Numbered from the stretch's first letter, positions 1 through 12,054 are shown. The stretch is 64,000 bases of DNA from Pisolithus tinctorius (GCA_024663395.1 JANFAH010000005.1:1426001-1490000); one strand, 5' to 3'. The notes: generated from the sequence alone by a model not told the origin. Made by a program: numbers and translations.

Positions 1-131
1 TGATAGTATTGGTACATTGCTGTCGGGTTTGTCTCGGTTAAAAGGGACAACAAAAATGTGCAAAAAAACCAACACTTTAGCTTCGGGTTCGCACCCACGA
101 CGTGGAATATCACCCATCTGAAATGAGGTCG

Positions 132-840
132 TTAGAATAAGTATGACCTACAAGGAGTAGAGCCTTGCCCAAATTCCTCGTAGAGTGCTTTGATCCAATA
201 CATTATCAGGATCCACGAAGCGCCAATTACGCAGGGTGCAACTACTAGATATGGCATCACCTTGTCCCATAAGAAATTGGGGTTATTTTCGCATTGCGAT
301 ATATAACAGGGCACTATGGCAATCTTTGTCTCGTGCACCTGTAATGCAGAGAAGACTAGGAGAGCGCCGTGGAATACTGCAACCTGAAATAAGCCGCCAG
401 TCCGAAGTCTTGAAACCAGGGAAAAACCCACCGACGATGCCGAGTAGTTGGATGACATTTCTTAACCTCAGTGCGTCATAGGCCAGGGCGAGCTCAAATA
501 ACCTGCAAAGAGTGAACGGGAGGCAACATGAGCGAAGAAGCATTACATACTCGGCGAGAATGAATAGTGCCAGATAACAGGGCAGGGTCTATAAAAATTT
601 TAGCCATCCGAACGTATCTGCGATGTCGGGAAGTACGCACCTTATAACTGGCTGTGTCCAAAGTATCTCCAAGGTAGGCATGCACCTGCAAAGTCATCTA
701 GGCGCCAGTCCCTCGACAGACTCGCAAACTCACGACACCAAAAGTTAATGCAACCATTGCAATGACGACAACAGCTTCTGCGAAAATATGAGTGTTTCCA
801 TCCTGATACAGTGCTTATGGTATAACGTACGGAGTAGAAC
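132..840 (-). CDS. Multi-pass membrane protein, unknown family (exon structure unresolved)
   Basis: Several minus-strand reading-frame pieces read as hydrophobic helices: one at about 830-711 (FAEAVVVIAMVALTFGVVSL), one at about 600-545 (LALFILAEYVMLL), one at about 510-440 (ELALAYDALRLRNVIQLLGI) and an open stretch 458-132 with two more helices (VAVFHGALLVFSAL and LVVAPCVIGASWILIMYWI). The C-terminus after the last helix is short and ends at 132. The general look, a chain of TM helices with short loops, resembles the many uncharacterised basidiomycete integral membrane proteins, but I do not recognise the family. The start codon and introns could not be fixed, so the right boundary is approximate. 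It could be a degraded copy. Confidence 0.4.
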
Positions 841-1315
841 TAGTTGGAAATGTCCATCAGACTACTGATTACCAAGTGAAATTTTGTAGACATACTGGTA
901 ATCATGAAGGCCCGCTGAGCTCTTGTCCCGAGCAACGGTTCAACCGCCATCCTGGAGAAAGAGAACCAACCTGGAGGTTGGTAAGGTGAGGGAGTGCAAG
1001 TCTTACGCCGCTGGACGTATGAATTTAAGTCACTCGGTACTCCGTCACGGTATACAACTGCAGTGGCTGTGCCCCTCATTTCCTGTACTCTGCGGTGCAA
1101 TCAACGTGCAATAAACTAATAACACAGATTCGGTCAAAGTTATGAGCTCATCCATTGCACTAACATGGATGCAATAGATCTCCTTGACTGCCAATAGCTT
1201 CCACACAGAAGCTCCCGCACCGTGGTGAGGCAAACAATCGTTTCGCGAGGTTCTACTTTGCAAGCGTAACAACGGCACTGACAGGAATGTCACACAAAGG
1301 CCGGAGATGAAAACG

Positions 1316-2952
1316 TCAAAACGCGTCACCCCTGTAAACGCTTTCTTTGACAGCTCGAGCCACGAACAGCTCTTCCGCCCACAAAGACCGTATGTACTGC
1401 TGCTCGAGTGATTGCCCAATATTCATCTCAAGCACCCGCTGTGCTCTGCCAATGACTTCGTCGCATATGTGGAGGATGGAGTCCCTGCATGATTGCTCGT
1501 TATCATCCGATACGAGCTCTCGCCTGCCTGCGATGACGTCTCGCCACAGCTGTATATCATTGTCGATCTCGATTGCTGTGCCCATCAAATGGTGCAAACG
1601 CAATGCTGCGATCAACGGCCAGGATACTTGGGCGGAATCTGGTGTTGAGAAAAGAACACAGTCGCTGATAATAATAGTGGGGTCAGTTAATGCCTGGAAC
1701 TTTGGTCAGGTCCTACCCCCAGTGCCCTTCACCGACAAGCAGGTCCTTGATAGCACGACTCCGACTTTGATCCCTGTAAATGCTTTCTTCTACGACATCC
1801 TGTACGTCTACTTCACCGCAGGCTGGTGTTGCAACGTCATGAGCGCCATTCACAAAGCCATACTCCGCGAAAAGTGTCTTGTTAGAATGACAACCATAGG
1901 TTAACATGATTTCATCGTCATCCTGGATTCTTGCGTCATCACATGCAAAGAAGCGAAGCCCTTCGCCTATTGAGGGGACCGGAGCAGAATTCCAGATATC
2001 CGCATTTGTTGGACCAGGGCGCATGTTCGACGTACAAGAGTTGTGGTTGGCGAAATCGAGGATTGGACACAGTGTGAAGTTGTCAGGGTTCGATTTCGAA
2101 GACTTGAGGCGATAATATATGCATCGGGTGTTGACTGTTAGGAAGATCCACCACTGTACCTGAGGAGGACATGCAATGGAGTCCTACCATTTAGCCACGC
2201 CCATAGGAAATCCATGACAGCCCTAACGTCATTGACACCAGCCGGTGGCCCCCTTAATTTTGCAGACATGAGAGGTTGTATCTGGCAAGATCAGTACGAA
2301 AAGTAGGGCTAGCTTATGTCAACTACTGTACCATAACAGAATGTACTTTGGACCAGTCGGTCGTAAATCGATGATGAAGACGGTCCAATGTGGATGAAAC
2401 ACTCGGTGGAAGCCAGCGTAGTAGATGGTCGTCTTGGCAAGCAGTGCCCTGGTGTTTGGACTGGACCACCCACGTCAGAGGGTGACTACCAAACTCTCTG
2501 GGAAGGGTTGAAATGTACGGCCCAAACAACGGGTCCTCGCTGTCTTCATTATCTCCCTTAGGACGCCATAAGAATAGATGCATAGAAACGAGTTGGATGC
2601 CAGTGAGCGCCTGAACGACCTTTGGTGGGTAGTGTGGCCTGAGGGTCGTTACATTGATCATGGCCTTGGCTGGGATAGAGAAAAGGAGGCTGCCAGGCTG
2701 GATGACATCGCCTGAGCCAACCTGCAACATAGGTTTCCTGACAATCACGTACAGGACAGGATCTTCGAGCAAATAGGCCGTATCCAGATGCTATACATGT
2801 TGACGAGTCCGTGGGCAGCAAGATATTGATTGTGAAAGTACTCAACACTGTGTCTTTCTGCACTCGACAGCGAGGTCTGTCGTCTCCGCGCCCTGTTTCT
2901 TGAGCCAAACCATCAAGTTATCCCATCGGTCGCCTGGCGCGTTTTCGCACAT
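1316..2952 (-). CDS. SET-domain protein-lysine methyltransferase (Rubisco-LSMT/SETD/Rkm type)
   Basis: Predicted S-adenosylmethionine-dependent lysine methyltransferase of the class with a SET domain followed by an LSMT-type substrate-binding region. The N-terminus begins MCENAPGDRWDNLMVWLKKQ at 2952. After a short intron come SGYGLFA and GSLLFSIPAKAMIN, the SET start. The segment around 2120-2040 reads LCPILDFANHNS, carrying the NHS-type cofactor motif. Positions 1960-1870 read DDEIMLTYGCHSNKTLFAEY and GFVNG, the classical SET C-terminal signature. The helical C-terminal part (1615-1316) contains ILHICDEVIGRA and SLWAEELFVARAVKES, typical of LSMT-type tails, and ends at 1316. Likely substrates in fungi are ribosomal or translation proteins (Rkm family), but the sequence does not tell which. 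It starts 90 bp from the divergent SDR gene. Internal introns are approximate. Confidence 0.8.
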
Positions 2953-3042
2953 CTTCAAGACTACTTCAAATCAAGCAGCAGCCCTCACAGCGGTACCTGA
3001 GGCCTTTCTGTGTGAAAAGTTTCGGATGTTCTCATTGACACG

Positions 3043-4322
3043 ATGATGATGGCGGCCGGCATGTCTATACATATACTGAGGTCGGTCCGTTATCAATCCC
3101 GCAATCTCTCACCGCTTCGTCCTTTCAGCCAATCTTACGTCCCTCGCCGCAACTTCATGTCTGTATTCAACTCTTCTCGTCTTCTCGGGAAAACCGTCTT
3201 GGTCACTGGGGCAAGCTCCGGTATCGGTGCGGTGAGATCTGTTAATTAGAAGTGCCAGACCGTCCTAGCTGATAAGTCGACGTCGAAAGGCAACAGCAGT
3301 GCTATTTGCAAAAGTGCGCCCGGGAATGACCACAAGGGTCACGGTTGTCTGGCACTGATGGATAGTTGCTTAGGGGGGTTCGAATGTGATCGTTACTGCT
3401 CGGCGGGCGGATGCTCTGCAGAAGGTAGTTGAGAGGTGTGTCGCTGCACACAGGGAAGCAGGTGCTCAGTGCGGCGGCAAATTTGTTGCCATCCCCTTCG
3501 ATGTCTCCGACAAGAACCAAGTTGCTTCCTTTCCCGACAAAATCCCTGCAGAGCTCCGGCGCATTGACATCCTCGGTGAGCCTTAACAACATCATAAGCA
3601 TAAATTTCGTAATGTCTCCATTTCGGATACCCCCTTTGCACAGTAAACAACGCAGGATACGTCGTAGGTGTCGACCGTGTAGGAGATATCTCACTGGAGA
3701 ACATGGAGGGAATGTTCGCCACCAACGTATTTGGCCTGATTGCTTTGACCCAGCTTTTCGTCAAAGGTCACCGTCTATAGCGCTTAGAAAGCTTGCATTC
3801 GCTCATTTCCCTCCAGATTTCAGAGAAAGGGGCACCGGTCACATAATCAATATCGGTTCGATTGCAGGGAAGGAAGCCTATGCTGGTGGTAGCATTTACT
3901 GCGCAACAAAGCACGCGTTGCACGCGTTCACAGCAGCGTTGATGAGAGAAGTTGTCGATACCCCTATCAGGGTAACGGAGATCCAGCCAGGTATGCTGCA
4001 ACCAATAGTGAATGGCTGATGGTCGCACTACTGGACTGACTTTATCGCTCGATAGGTATGGTCGAGACAGAATTCTCCATCATCAGGTACAGGGGCGACA
4101 AAACAGCAGCAGATAAGGTGTATGATGGTCTACAACCTTGTAGGTGACTCCTATGTGAAGGTTGCTGGTAACCTGCTAATACGGATACCAGTGGTTGCTG
4201 AGGATATCGCTGAAGAAATTGTCTGGGCAGCATCGCGTCCACCACACGTGAACATCGCAGAACTATTTGTTCTCCCCGTTAACCAGGCCTCTGCTACTAT
4301 TACTTACCGGTCCAAAGCTTGA
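3043..4322 (+). CDS. NADP-dependent short-chain dehydrogenase (YMR226C/serine 3-dehydrogenase-like)
   Basis: Classical SDR with a Rossmann fold, about 280-300 residues over roughly six exons. Exon 1 has a basic N-terminal extension ([15 protein letters not shown]), possibly mitochondrial, and then [14 protein letters not shown], the TGxxxGxG dinucleotide-binding motif. The next exon reads [11 protein letters not shown] and [11 protein letters not shown]. After an intron comes VNNAGYVVG (NNAG motif), then [15 protein letters not shown] with the catalytic Ser, and [11 protein letters not shown], the YxxxK active site, followed by [15 protein letters not shown]. The C-terminus [17 protein letters not shown] closely resembles that of yeast YMR226C, an NADP-dependent 3-hydroxy-acid dehydrogenase acting on L-allo-threonine and serine. 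Three ATG codons lie near the start (3043, 3046, 3061). It is convergent with the next gene, separated by about 140 bp. Confidence 0.85.
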
Positions 4323-4464
4323 ACGGGCAAAGGCCCTATCGAGGCGGCTCTCCAAGATAAACCGTGTCTATATTAACAACAGTAATGCCATCAAGGAGAG
4401 ATTTGAGGGTAATAAAGATACAGCAATGCAACAATAACAACATGCAGAACAAATGTGAGGTAAA

Positions 4465-7400
4465 TCAGCCCTTCGGCTTCTTGTTCTTCGATCTAGTCGT
4501 CCTCATGGGGACAGGTTCCGCTTCGACATCGTTGTCGTACATAAACTTTTTGATAACAACATGGTCTTGAACGAGTTGGAGAGGCGGACGGCTATCAATG
4601 TCCATGATGTTCCCCAGTGTATCTAGGCGAAGGTTCTGCGATTGATTGAGACCAGCAGAGTCCTTCAGAGAGAAAAAAATGCATACCTTAGAAGATGGTG
4701 CTAAACAACCCTTTGCGTGGGGGTCATGCTGCTGAAACCGTGGCATTGGATGAACGTCCTCAATATATACTGTCGTGGCCAGTCCGCGACACCACTTGAC
4801 TTGTTTCGTCGGCCTTGCTTGCTCGCCCTTATCTCCCTCCCCAAACTGTGGTCTCTTGATAGGTGACAATCTCTCGGGCGTCTCATAATCTTCCTCATCT
4901 CCTGGAGCTCTAAAGCGCCTAGTAGGCGTCAAGTCCACATTTTCATCGTGCCCGTGACCGTCGAGGGTGTGGGTGGTGTGTTCACTCAGTCCCTCCATGT
5001 CGTTACCTTCTTCACTCCTTCGCGCCCTCCTCTGAGCTCGTTCCTTTCTCTGCCGGTCTTGTTCCTCTTTTTCTTTCTGGAGAATGGTCCGAATCTTGAC
5101 CGCTGGACTCTCTGGACGAAGGCCATCCTTCCTGATCACTTCCGTTGCAAAAATGGCTACAGTCTGCTGATTCCTCACTGTATTCGACGACGTGAGTGCT
5201 CTTAATGCTGTCGCACTCATACCCATAAAGCCACTTTCTTCTCCTCGGGCTGGTGGTCGGCGACCAGCCTGACTAGACCGGGAGGTGTTGCTGAATACGC
5301 CATCATCGTTCGAAGTAGCTTGGCGTGTGCGAGATGATCTCTTCAAGTCTGACTTCCTCTTGCTTGGTTGCGAGCCGAGGTCATTTTCCTTGAGAGCAAC
5401 GGCAGAAGCCTGAGGCAACAGAGACTTTGGATTGCGGTCTCCTGGGTTTGTCAATGCTGTGACGGGAAGAGGCCGCGATTCCTGTGCTTCTGAAGGCAAC
5501 CGAGGAGCGCTCGAATCAGGTAACGTTTTCTCTCCGCTTTCAACGCTCGCTTTCGTAGGTGGGTAGTGTGCTGCGAGCATACCATCGACAACTTTGCGAA
5601 ACAAGATCGGTGTGTTAGGTTTCTGGGGACTTGGTGCCTGTGCACTAAGCTCCGGGAATGAATTTGGAGGCTTCGCAGCATGCTTGCCACCGAATGTCCC
5701 GGGCATTACCTGACGAGCACTAGCTGAACGAAAGCTAGGTTCGGATGCCCCTGCTTCCAGAGCACGCTTTCTCTTTAAAGTTTTGGCAGCTGAGCTAACG
5801 GACGAGGAGAGCCCATTGACGTTCTGATCGGTTGGTTCATGAGCACTGTCGTGTCCACCTTCACCGCAGGGGCGCATGGGAGGAATCGGCTTCTGGGTAA
5901 ACAAGCTTAGTAGCTCAGAGTAGGGTTCTGTTTGGGAATACTCACAGAATTTAGTTCTAGTTTAGAGATAGAAATCGTGTTTGGGCGGTTAGCACCCGTC
6001 TGCGGTCGAGCATAAGGTTTGGCATTCATCCTAGGAATACGGCTGCCCACAGAACGTTGTCTGAGGTGAGATTTATCAGGACCGACAGGGAGAATCTTCC
6101 TGGTGGCGTCTGGCACGGTAGTTTCCTCTGTCTCATTCTCCTCTGGAATGGGATGTGTCGAACCAGCTTCCGCCTTCTCCACCGGTACAAGGGGGAAGGG
6201 TAATGTGGGGGTAGCTCTTAGTGTTGTAAGGTGCGGAAACATCGGTTCTTTATCTTTTCCATCTCCACGAGTTCTCGTTGACGCTGGGGAGGGTTCAACG
6301 GAGCGGCTTCGAACAGAAGAAAGAATGGACGGTTGTGGCTCTACAGATGCACTACGCGTCCGTAGAATTATGGGCATAGGGGGCAGAGTTATCCTAGTGG
6401 TCGGGCGACTTGGAGACTCTGTACACCCTGCGACAAGTACTCGTTTTGCGGGACTGTGTGACAGGTTATCGGGACGTGAGAAGACCAGGCCACTTGTATT
6501 GGGGAAGTGTCGCGATTGACTCTCCAGCAGAGCACGGCGAGCTGTCTTCTGTAATGAAGGAGTGGCATCGACAAGCGCATCGTGTATGGGCACCCTCCTT
6601 GCAGGAGTCCGGTGGACACTATCATGAAAGTGTCCAGCTTTGAGAGAAGTGTCGTGAGCAACAGTCGACCGCGCAGGAACAGGAGATGTAGTGAGGGTTG
6701 GCTGGAGCGTGGATGGGTTAGAAGAGATTGGTTCCTGATCCTGCTCGGGCACCGGTGGGACCTGTCGTTCCCGGGAGGATGGTAGAAGTTGTGTTAGTAG
6801 ACCCTCGGACTGGGGAGACAAGGATCCTAATCTATCTTGGCACAACTTGTCATGGTTCCTGGCCACCGCGAGCTTCCGCTTGCCCCTGCTCCTGGCGTTT
6901 GTTGCAACTACTTCGTCCTCGTCGGCAGAGCCTTCTCGCAATGAGTCCAAGGCTTCCATTGATCCAGCATCACCTGCAACCGGTAATGATGGCGGTCCGA
7001 AATTCGAAGACTGTGGAGCGCAAGCTCTAACCGTACCATTCTCAGAGTCCTTCTGCTGTCCAGATACCCCAGGAAACTCTTCTGTGATATATGATACTTC
7101 TTGTGCCGAAGACCGTGTCAGTGAAGAACCCTGTGTGCTACATTCAGCTTGCGCAGTTCGTATATCTATAGTGCTTGCTGAGTGCGGCTTAGTTACGCCA
7201 TCAGCACATTCTGACCAAGACGTAAGTTCAGGTGAGACAAACAGAAAACCGACAATGGCGGTTGGGCTGTTGCAATTGAGACAGACGGAACATACACACC
7301 TAACACAATATTCTGTAGAGTAGATTCGGAACAAGATTTAAATGAAGTTAGGTCCGGTTGCAGAGCAGCGGAGACACCAGAGGCTGGTATTGTCTTGCTT

Positions 7401-8015
7401 TCAAGAACCAACGGAGAAGGTCGAAAGGGTGACGAAGGCATCATGGGCTCCGCTAGCTGATTCAATCTCTCTAGTAGGTTGACGGTACGGAATGGACTCG
7501 GAGGTGCGGACGCGTCGAGCAAAGGAAATTGTCTGCCTTTCCCTGGTGTGTACTCGACACCAGTATGCATGCGTCGCTGAGGAGGGGGTGAAGGATTGTC
7601 AAATGCACGCATTATCCTGCCGGCGAGCACAGAGGAGGGCTCTAAGACCAAAGAAAGTTGTCAAGAGAAAGGGAAGGGAAGGTTTGGAATCGCATCGCTC
7701 ACCATCTTGAAAGAATGGGTCCTCATGATGGCCACTTGGGTTATTCTCGATGTCATCTCCCGCATTTGCATCTGGCGATTGCAAGCGGGGCGACGCGGCG
7801 CGGGAGAGCCTCGGCGAACGACGCAACGGGGCGTCAAACGCGTCAAACTTGTATACTCTCTGTTGAGCAGTACTCTGTGCAATGAGCTTCTTCTCTGGAG
7901 AGAGTATAGGGCCGAAGTAGACTCTTGCTGTTGAAGAGTTCACCTCATCGGTGTCTGAAGTTTCGCTGGCTTTGTCCGCCAGCGAACAGTCCGTGGACGA
8001 AGTCGAAGGATCCAT
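4465..8015 (-). CDS. Large disordered protein with KEN box, SxIP motif and CDK sites; function unknown
   Basis: One gene joined from four long open segments: start MDPSTSSTDCS at 8015; an intron near 7715-7660 restoring the frame into EPSSVLAGRIMRAFD; an intron near 7310-7230 into ECADGVTKPHS; a 53-nt intron near 5951-5899 (GTGAGT...CTACTAAGC...CAG) into KPIPPMRPCGEGG; and a 51-nt in-frame intron 4636-4686. About 1100 residues, rich in Ser, Pro, Thr and Arg, with no globular domain that I recognise. Visible motifs are full CDK consensus sites (SPEKK, TPGKGR, SPFRT, TPARR, SPAKR, TPTRR, SPIKR), an SRIP (SxIP) EB1-binding-type motif in a basic stretch at 6033-6044, a KEN box (LKENDLG) at 5383-5391, KRKR nuclear-signal-like clusters and a conserved-looking C-terminus (KWCRGLATTVYIEDVHPMP). 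These suggest, but do not prove, a cell-cycle-regulated microtubule or nuclear protein. Confidence 0.7.
4636..4686 (-). other. In-frame 51-nt intron in the KEN/SxIP gene
   Basis: On the minus strand the sequence reads AAG|GTATGC ... AATCGCAG|AACCTT. Its length is divisible by three and it has no stop, so naive translation reads through it with a low-quality insert between SSK and NLRLDTL. Removing it joins two conserved-looking blocks. Confidence 0.6.
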
Positions 8016-9134
8016 TAGTCTCGCAATGTACAGATTGAAAAACCAGGGGATATTCTGTGCCCATGTAAGGTCTGCACGAAGCAGCAGACTCTGGTGCGGG
8101 GGTTGTCACGATCGAGGAGGAAAACAAAGTTGGAACGCGCGTAGCTGACACGTGACGTACGCAGTCCGAGATTCCTCAACATAAGAAATCTCTGTGAACG
8201 TGGAATGTGCAACCAACCACGAACGTTGACTGAGATGGACTTTGGCGTAGCTCCGTTGAACTGGAACTTCAAAACTTTCCCTCTGTAAGACCAACTGAAG
8301 GTGGCAGGACCGACGATCTCTTCCTCAATATCTTGCGCTGTACGTATATTGATTAGCTGGGCTCTGGCAGGTAAGCCAGGGTGCCTTCACAGCCTTCTGA
8401 CTGTTGGATAGCTGTAGGTAAGGAACGACCAAGCTGCAGCATCGGATGTTCACACCGTCCGCCGTTGTTTTCGGAAGCACAGCGAACATCAAATCCCCCA
8501 CAATCAGCGGCAAACCCGGACGAGACATGGTCCATGAGTAGGCTGACATTGGGATACGCAGACCACACTACGGAGTATCATGTTACTGGAACCTCCTAAT
8601 AGCCCGGAAATCATCATGCAATGCAGGCAAGTTTTCTTGGTTATCAACCCGATGTCAAGGGGTGGACCCGACACGTTCGGAGTCGATTGAGTGCACAGTT
8701 CGCACATCAGCTCAGACAGGATAGCGATAGCTTGATATTCCCTGTTGTAGCTTTGTACAGCCTTACAGCACTAGTGGGTTCGTGGACGGTCGTACATAAT
8801 CTATCGGAGAGTTTCAGAGCCATCAATGATCAATCCCTTTCGTTGTCAGGGTGCGGGATTGATCCAACACCACTCTTGTGCATGCCGTGTTGACCGCATC
8901 ACAGTGAGACCAGTGATGAGCTTAATTCTTCCACTGGCAGCCCTTTAATAAGCTGCCCTCAGGCCGTTCATCGTTATACCCAAGCCCTCCACAACCAGCG
9001 ATCGGTGCTTAGTGGCTTTTCTCAGACAGGGTCGAGGAAGGCATACGTCTTGAAGAACACCCAAGTCATCACTGGTCCTTGTTACCCGTCCCTCCCACAT
9101 ATCACTGCGGCAACCAAGTCACCTCACTCGAACG
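8016..9134. other. Intergenic region with weak coding signal
   Basis: No gene could be assigned with confidence. It separates the 5' ends of two divergent genes, so it should contain both promoters. A minus-strand stretch at about 8310-8060 reads as fairly natural protein (EEEIVGPATFSWSYRGKVLK, then SVNVRGWLHIPRS) and another at 8568-8353 is cysteine-containing, but no start, stop and splice set makes a convincing gene. A CACGTG element lies at 8149-8154. Confidence 0.4.
8149..8154. promoter_or_regulatory. CACGTG E-box upstream of the KEN/SxIP gene
   Basis: Palindromic CACGTG in the context GACACGTGAC, 134 bp upstream of the ATG at 8015. It is one of five such sites close to gene starts in this window. 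This is the core bound by bHLH factors such as Cbf1/USF; use here is inferred. Confidence 0.3.
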
Positions 9135-10835
9135 ATGAAATTCCTTTTCCCTTGGACTTCAGAACGGAAAACAGAAGTCCGTCATCCTCCGACGTCGGCT
9201 GTCGTGACTATCCAGGATCATAGCACGAGGCGTGTCTCCCTTCGGGAGCTTGTAGAGGAGAAGTGCCCTAGCTTACATGCCCCGTTCCACCCAGCTTGGT
9301 GGCTTCCCAAGTGAGCACAAACGCATTTTGTAATCCGAAGCGAGCTAAGCACAGCGCAGTGGTCACTTGCAAACCCTGTATTGTGTGCTGGGAGATTTCT
9401 CTCAGAGAGACAAGATCGTTTACAAAAGGTTGTTTTCAATCGATCTTCCCTTAAGAGGGTTTTTGAACCATCCCTTCAGGACCATGTTACGTTTGAAGGA
9501 CGGTGGAACTTTGTCAGTCATTGCACTCATGATCTTTGGCCCATATCATTAAGCATCTGTTCTCAGGGGATTGGACTTCACTCCTGTAGATGATACCAAC
9601 TTACGACCCGATGCCCCCATCGTCGTCGTGTTGCACGGCCTCACTGGTGGTGCGTTAGTGCAACAGGGTCTCCGTTACATGCTGATCCACACACACTCAA
9701 GGTTCATACGAATCCTACGTGAGGGCCATCCTTTCCCCTGTTTGTCTACCACCTTCGGAAGGGGGCCTTGGATATCGTGCGGTAGTCGTTAATTTCCGCG
9801 GTTGTGAGTTCCGTTTCGGCTTACGTATGTAAAACGTACTGACAGTTTGCGCGTGCAGGTGCAGGCGTCCCTATCACCAGCCCTCAATTCTACTCAGCGG
9901 GCCACACGGATGACTTCAGACAGGCAATATTCTACATATCCACTCTTTTTCCGGACGCGCCTTTACTCGGGATCGGTTTCTCCCTGGGGGCGAATGTCCT
10001 GACAAGATACGTTGCCGAAGAAGGTCAGCATTGTCGACTGAGATCAGCCTGCGTTCTGGGATGTGTGAGTCTGCAGCCACGTTCATCTCCTCTGCATTCC
10101 TAATTGGATGTTGTCCAGCCCTGGAACTTAGCCGCAAATAATAAATGGTTATTTATCTCCCAACTTCTCGTATCTTTACCTGCTTACATTCTTTCTAGGC
10201 TCGACTCCACCTACATTGGTAATATATACTCTAAGGGAATGGGTCAGAATTTGGTTAATCTGCTCAAGAGCCACCTCAACTCGCTCTCGCAAACTCCTGA
10301 ACACGATGTATCAAAGGCGGCAATGACCGCAGTTGCTCTGAACAAGCCAACTATCGGGGAATTTGACAACACGTTCACTAAAGTAGGCGGTGGCTCCTCG
10401 CCACCGTGGCCGTTCGCATCCGGTGCCGACTATTATGAATATGCATCTAGTCATAAAGTGCTTGGCGACGTGCGGATCCCCTTGCTTTCTATTAACGCAG
10501 CAGACGATCCAGTCGTACAAGAGGTACCCATGGATGCCAAGGGAAATGAGTGGATAATTATGGCATTGACCTCTCATGGGGGACACCTTGGGTGGTTCGA
10601 GCCGGACGACGACTGGGGTCAAGTTAGAAGGTGGATCAGGCGACCTGTTCTGGAATGGTTCCACGCCACAGCGGAGGTTCTGCAGAGAGAGACACCACAA
10701 CACCTAGATATCCGAGAAGTTGACGGTTATCTCACTGAGGTCGGTAGAGAAAATTTGGGCTGCAGAGTACTTGATGATAAAGAGCAAATCATCCGGGGCA
10801 CAGAAGGCCAAGCAGGCATCTTGGCAGGTCTATGA
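9135..10835 (+). CDS. Alpha/beta hydrolase, EMB8/YheT (AB-hydrolase 4) family
   Basis: Serine hydrolase of the EMB8/YheT/ABHD1-3 family, relatives of yeast Eht1/Eeb1/Ymr210w that act on acyl esters or lipids. The chosen start, MKFLFPWTSERKTEV at 9135, continues to HPAWWLP; splicing at the GTGAGC after 9309 gives the diagnostic NGHLQTLY. The next exon supplies MLRLKDGGTLGLDFTP. Exon 9577 onward reads APIVVVLHGLTGG (oxyanion strand), then YRAVVVNFRGC. GIGFSLGANVLTRY holds the GxSxG nucleophile elbow. In the last long exon SINAADDPVV carries the acid and TSHGGHLGWFEP the catalytic His, so the triad is complete. About 450 residues. It ends at 10835, only 69 bp from the convergent Gir2-like gene. 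Confidence 0.88.
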
Positions 10836-10904
10836 CACTTAGTTGTACTACGTCATTAGAGATATATTAGAGTCGGGTTTACTGATTTTTGGGGTGGAGC
10901 CAGT

Positions 10905-11944
10905 CTACTCGCTATCACTGAAGTGGATATGATCTTCTTCCTCATCGATCTTCGTCCGATCGTATTGGCTGACATCGACACTAACTGTGCCCTCTTCCAT
11001 GAGGCTGTCGTCCTCATGCGCAAGATTCCGATTACGTTCAAATAGCTGCCGTCCTGTAATGAATAGTGATGAGCAGTTTGCTAAGATGAGCAAAGGCAGC
11101 GGCAAACCAGTGAGTCTGGTCCCTATTCTTTTGTATTCTTCTCTTTCCTTCGGCGTAAGAGCCCGCAACTTCTCTTCTTCATCTTTCGCCTTTTTCATTG
11201 CCACATCTTTATCGAATTTCATCTTCCACGTTTTGAAGGACTCGACGGTGACGGGAGTCCCTCGTGTTCGTGCTTCCTCAGCCTTGCCGATTGCTAAACT
11301 AAAATGGCAGTGTCATGCTACGTCTCTGACGCACCTCAAGTGCCAAGCGTTCCTTTTCACGTTCTTCAGCTATACGAAGACTTATTCTTGCTTCAGCCAG
11401 GGTAGATAGGTGTTCCTTAAGGTAAGAAACGAGCGTAAAAGTCATCGCCATGCCCAAGTTTTCTTCGCCCTGTACTTGCTATCGATGCCCATACTGCGTG
11501 TCCCAGACTAGAGTCACTCACAATTGTCGCCATGCCTTGTAGGAGAGCCTCCTTCTCCGATTCGTTGATGTCCCCCTCCACCGCTTCCAGTGCGAGGGTG
11601 GGCAGCGCTTCGGGGTAGTCATCGGAGTATTTGACTGACAACTTAAGCCTGACTAGCTTCGGCGGTCGAGAAACGCATTATGAACGGGAAGGAAACTGTG
11701 CTCACAAGACTCCATGCCTTCAACAGGGTAATCTGGCTCAACATCTATCTCGATCTCCCTGTCCGATATGACTTCGCATAAGCCCTCAGTTAAGGATTGA
11801 GATATCTTGGTGCCAAAGACGAACCCGATAATTCTGTCGGGTATATTGATTCAAGCACCTGAACATGTCGTGAGCTGCCTTGGATCTCGGTGTGAAACAC
11901 ATTTCAACCTCGAACTCCTCAGCCAACACCGATGCCGCAGACAT
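10905..11944 (-). CDS. gir2: RWD-domain protein, Gir2/RWDD1 homologue
   Basis: Homologue of yeast Gir2 and human RWDD1 (DFRP2), which bind the GTPase Rbg2/DRG2 and, through the RWD domain, compete with Gcn2 for Gcn1 on translating ribosomes. The start MSAASVLAEEFE at 11944 is followed after an intron by VLESIYPTELS, the RWD N-terminal signature; then VISDREIEIDVEPDYP, LSVKYSDDYPEALPTLALE and NESEKEALLQGM. The C-terminal part has the charged helix KDVAMKKAKDEEEKLRALTP, KRIGTRLTG, an intron, and RQLFERNRNLA, EEGTVSVDVSQYDRTK, which is strongly RWDD1-like. An in-frame ATG at 12016 would add 24 unlikely residues, so 11944 is preferred. It is divergent from bS21m with about 110 bp between starts. 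Confidence 0.88.
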
Positions 11945-12054
11945 TTTGCGTGGCAGAGTGAAGCAAACGGACCATCCGAAGTCCGACAGCGCAGCGCTTC
12001 CGTTCGCGCCTGCCATATTTGTATTGTTGCACGGTACACTTGCCTAGAGGATCG

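Noticed and set aside
1347..1904. Plus-strand open frame of 185 codons over the SET gene
   Set aside because: Antisense of the LSMT-type tail, which has clear homology motifs on the minus strand; the plus frame has none.
11786..12016. Longer gir2 N-terminus starting at 12016
   Set aside because: Adds MAGANGSAALSDFGWSVCF-type residues that do not resemble RWD proteins and overruns most of the short divergent promoter; MSAASVLAEEFE at 11944 matches the family start.
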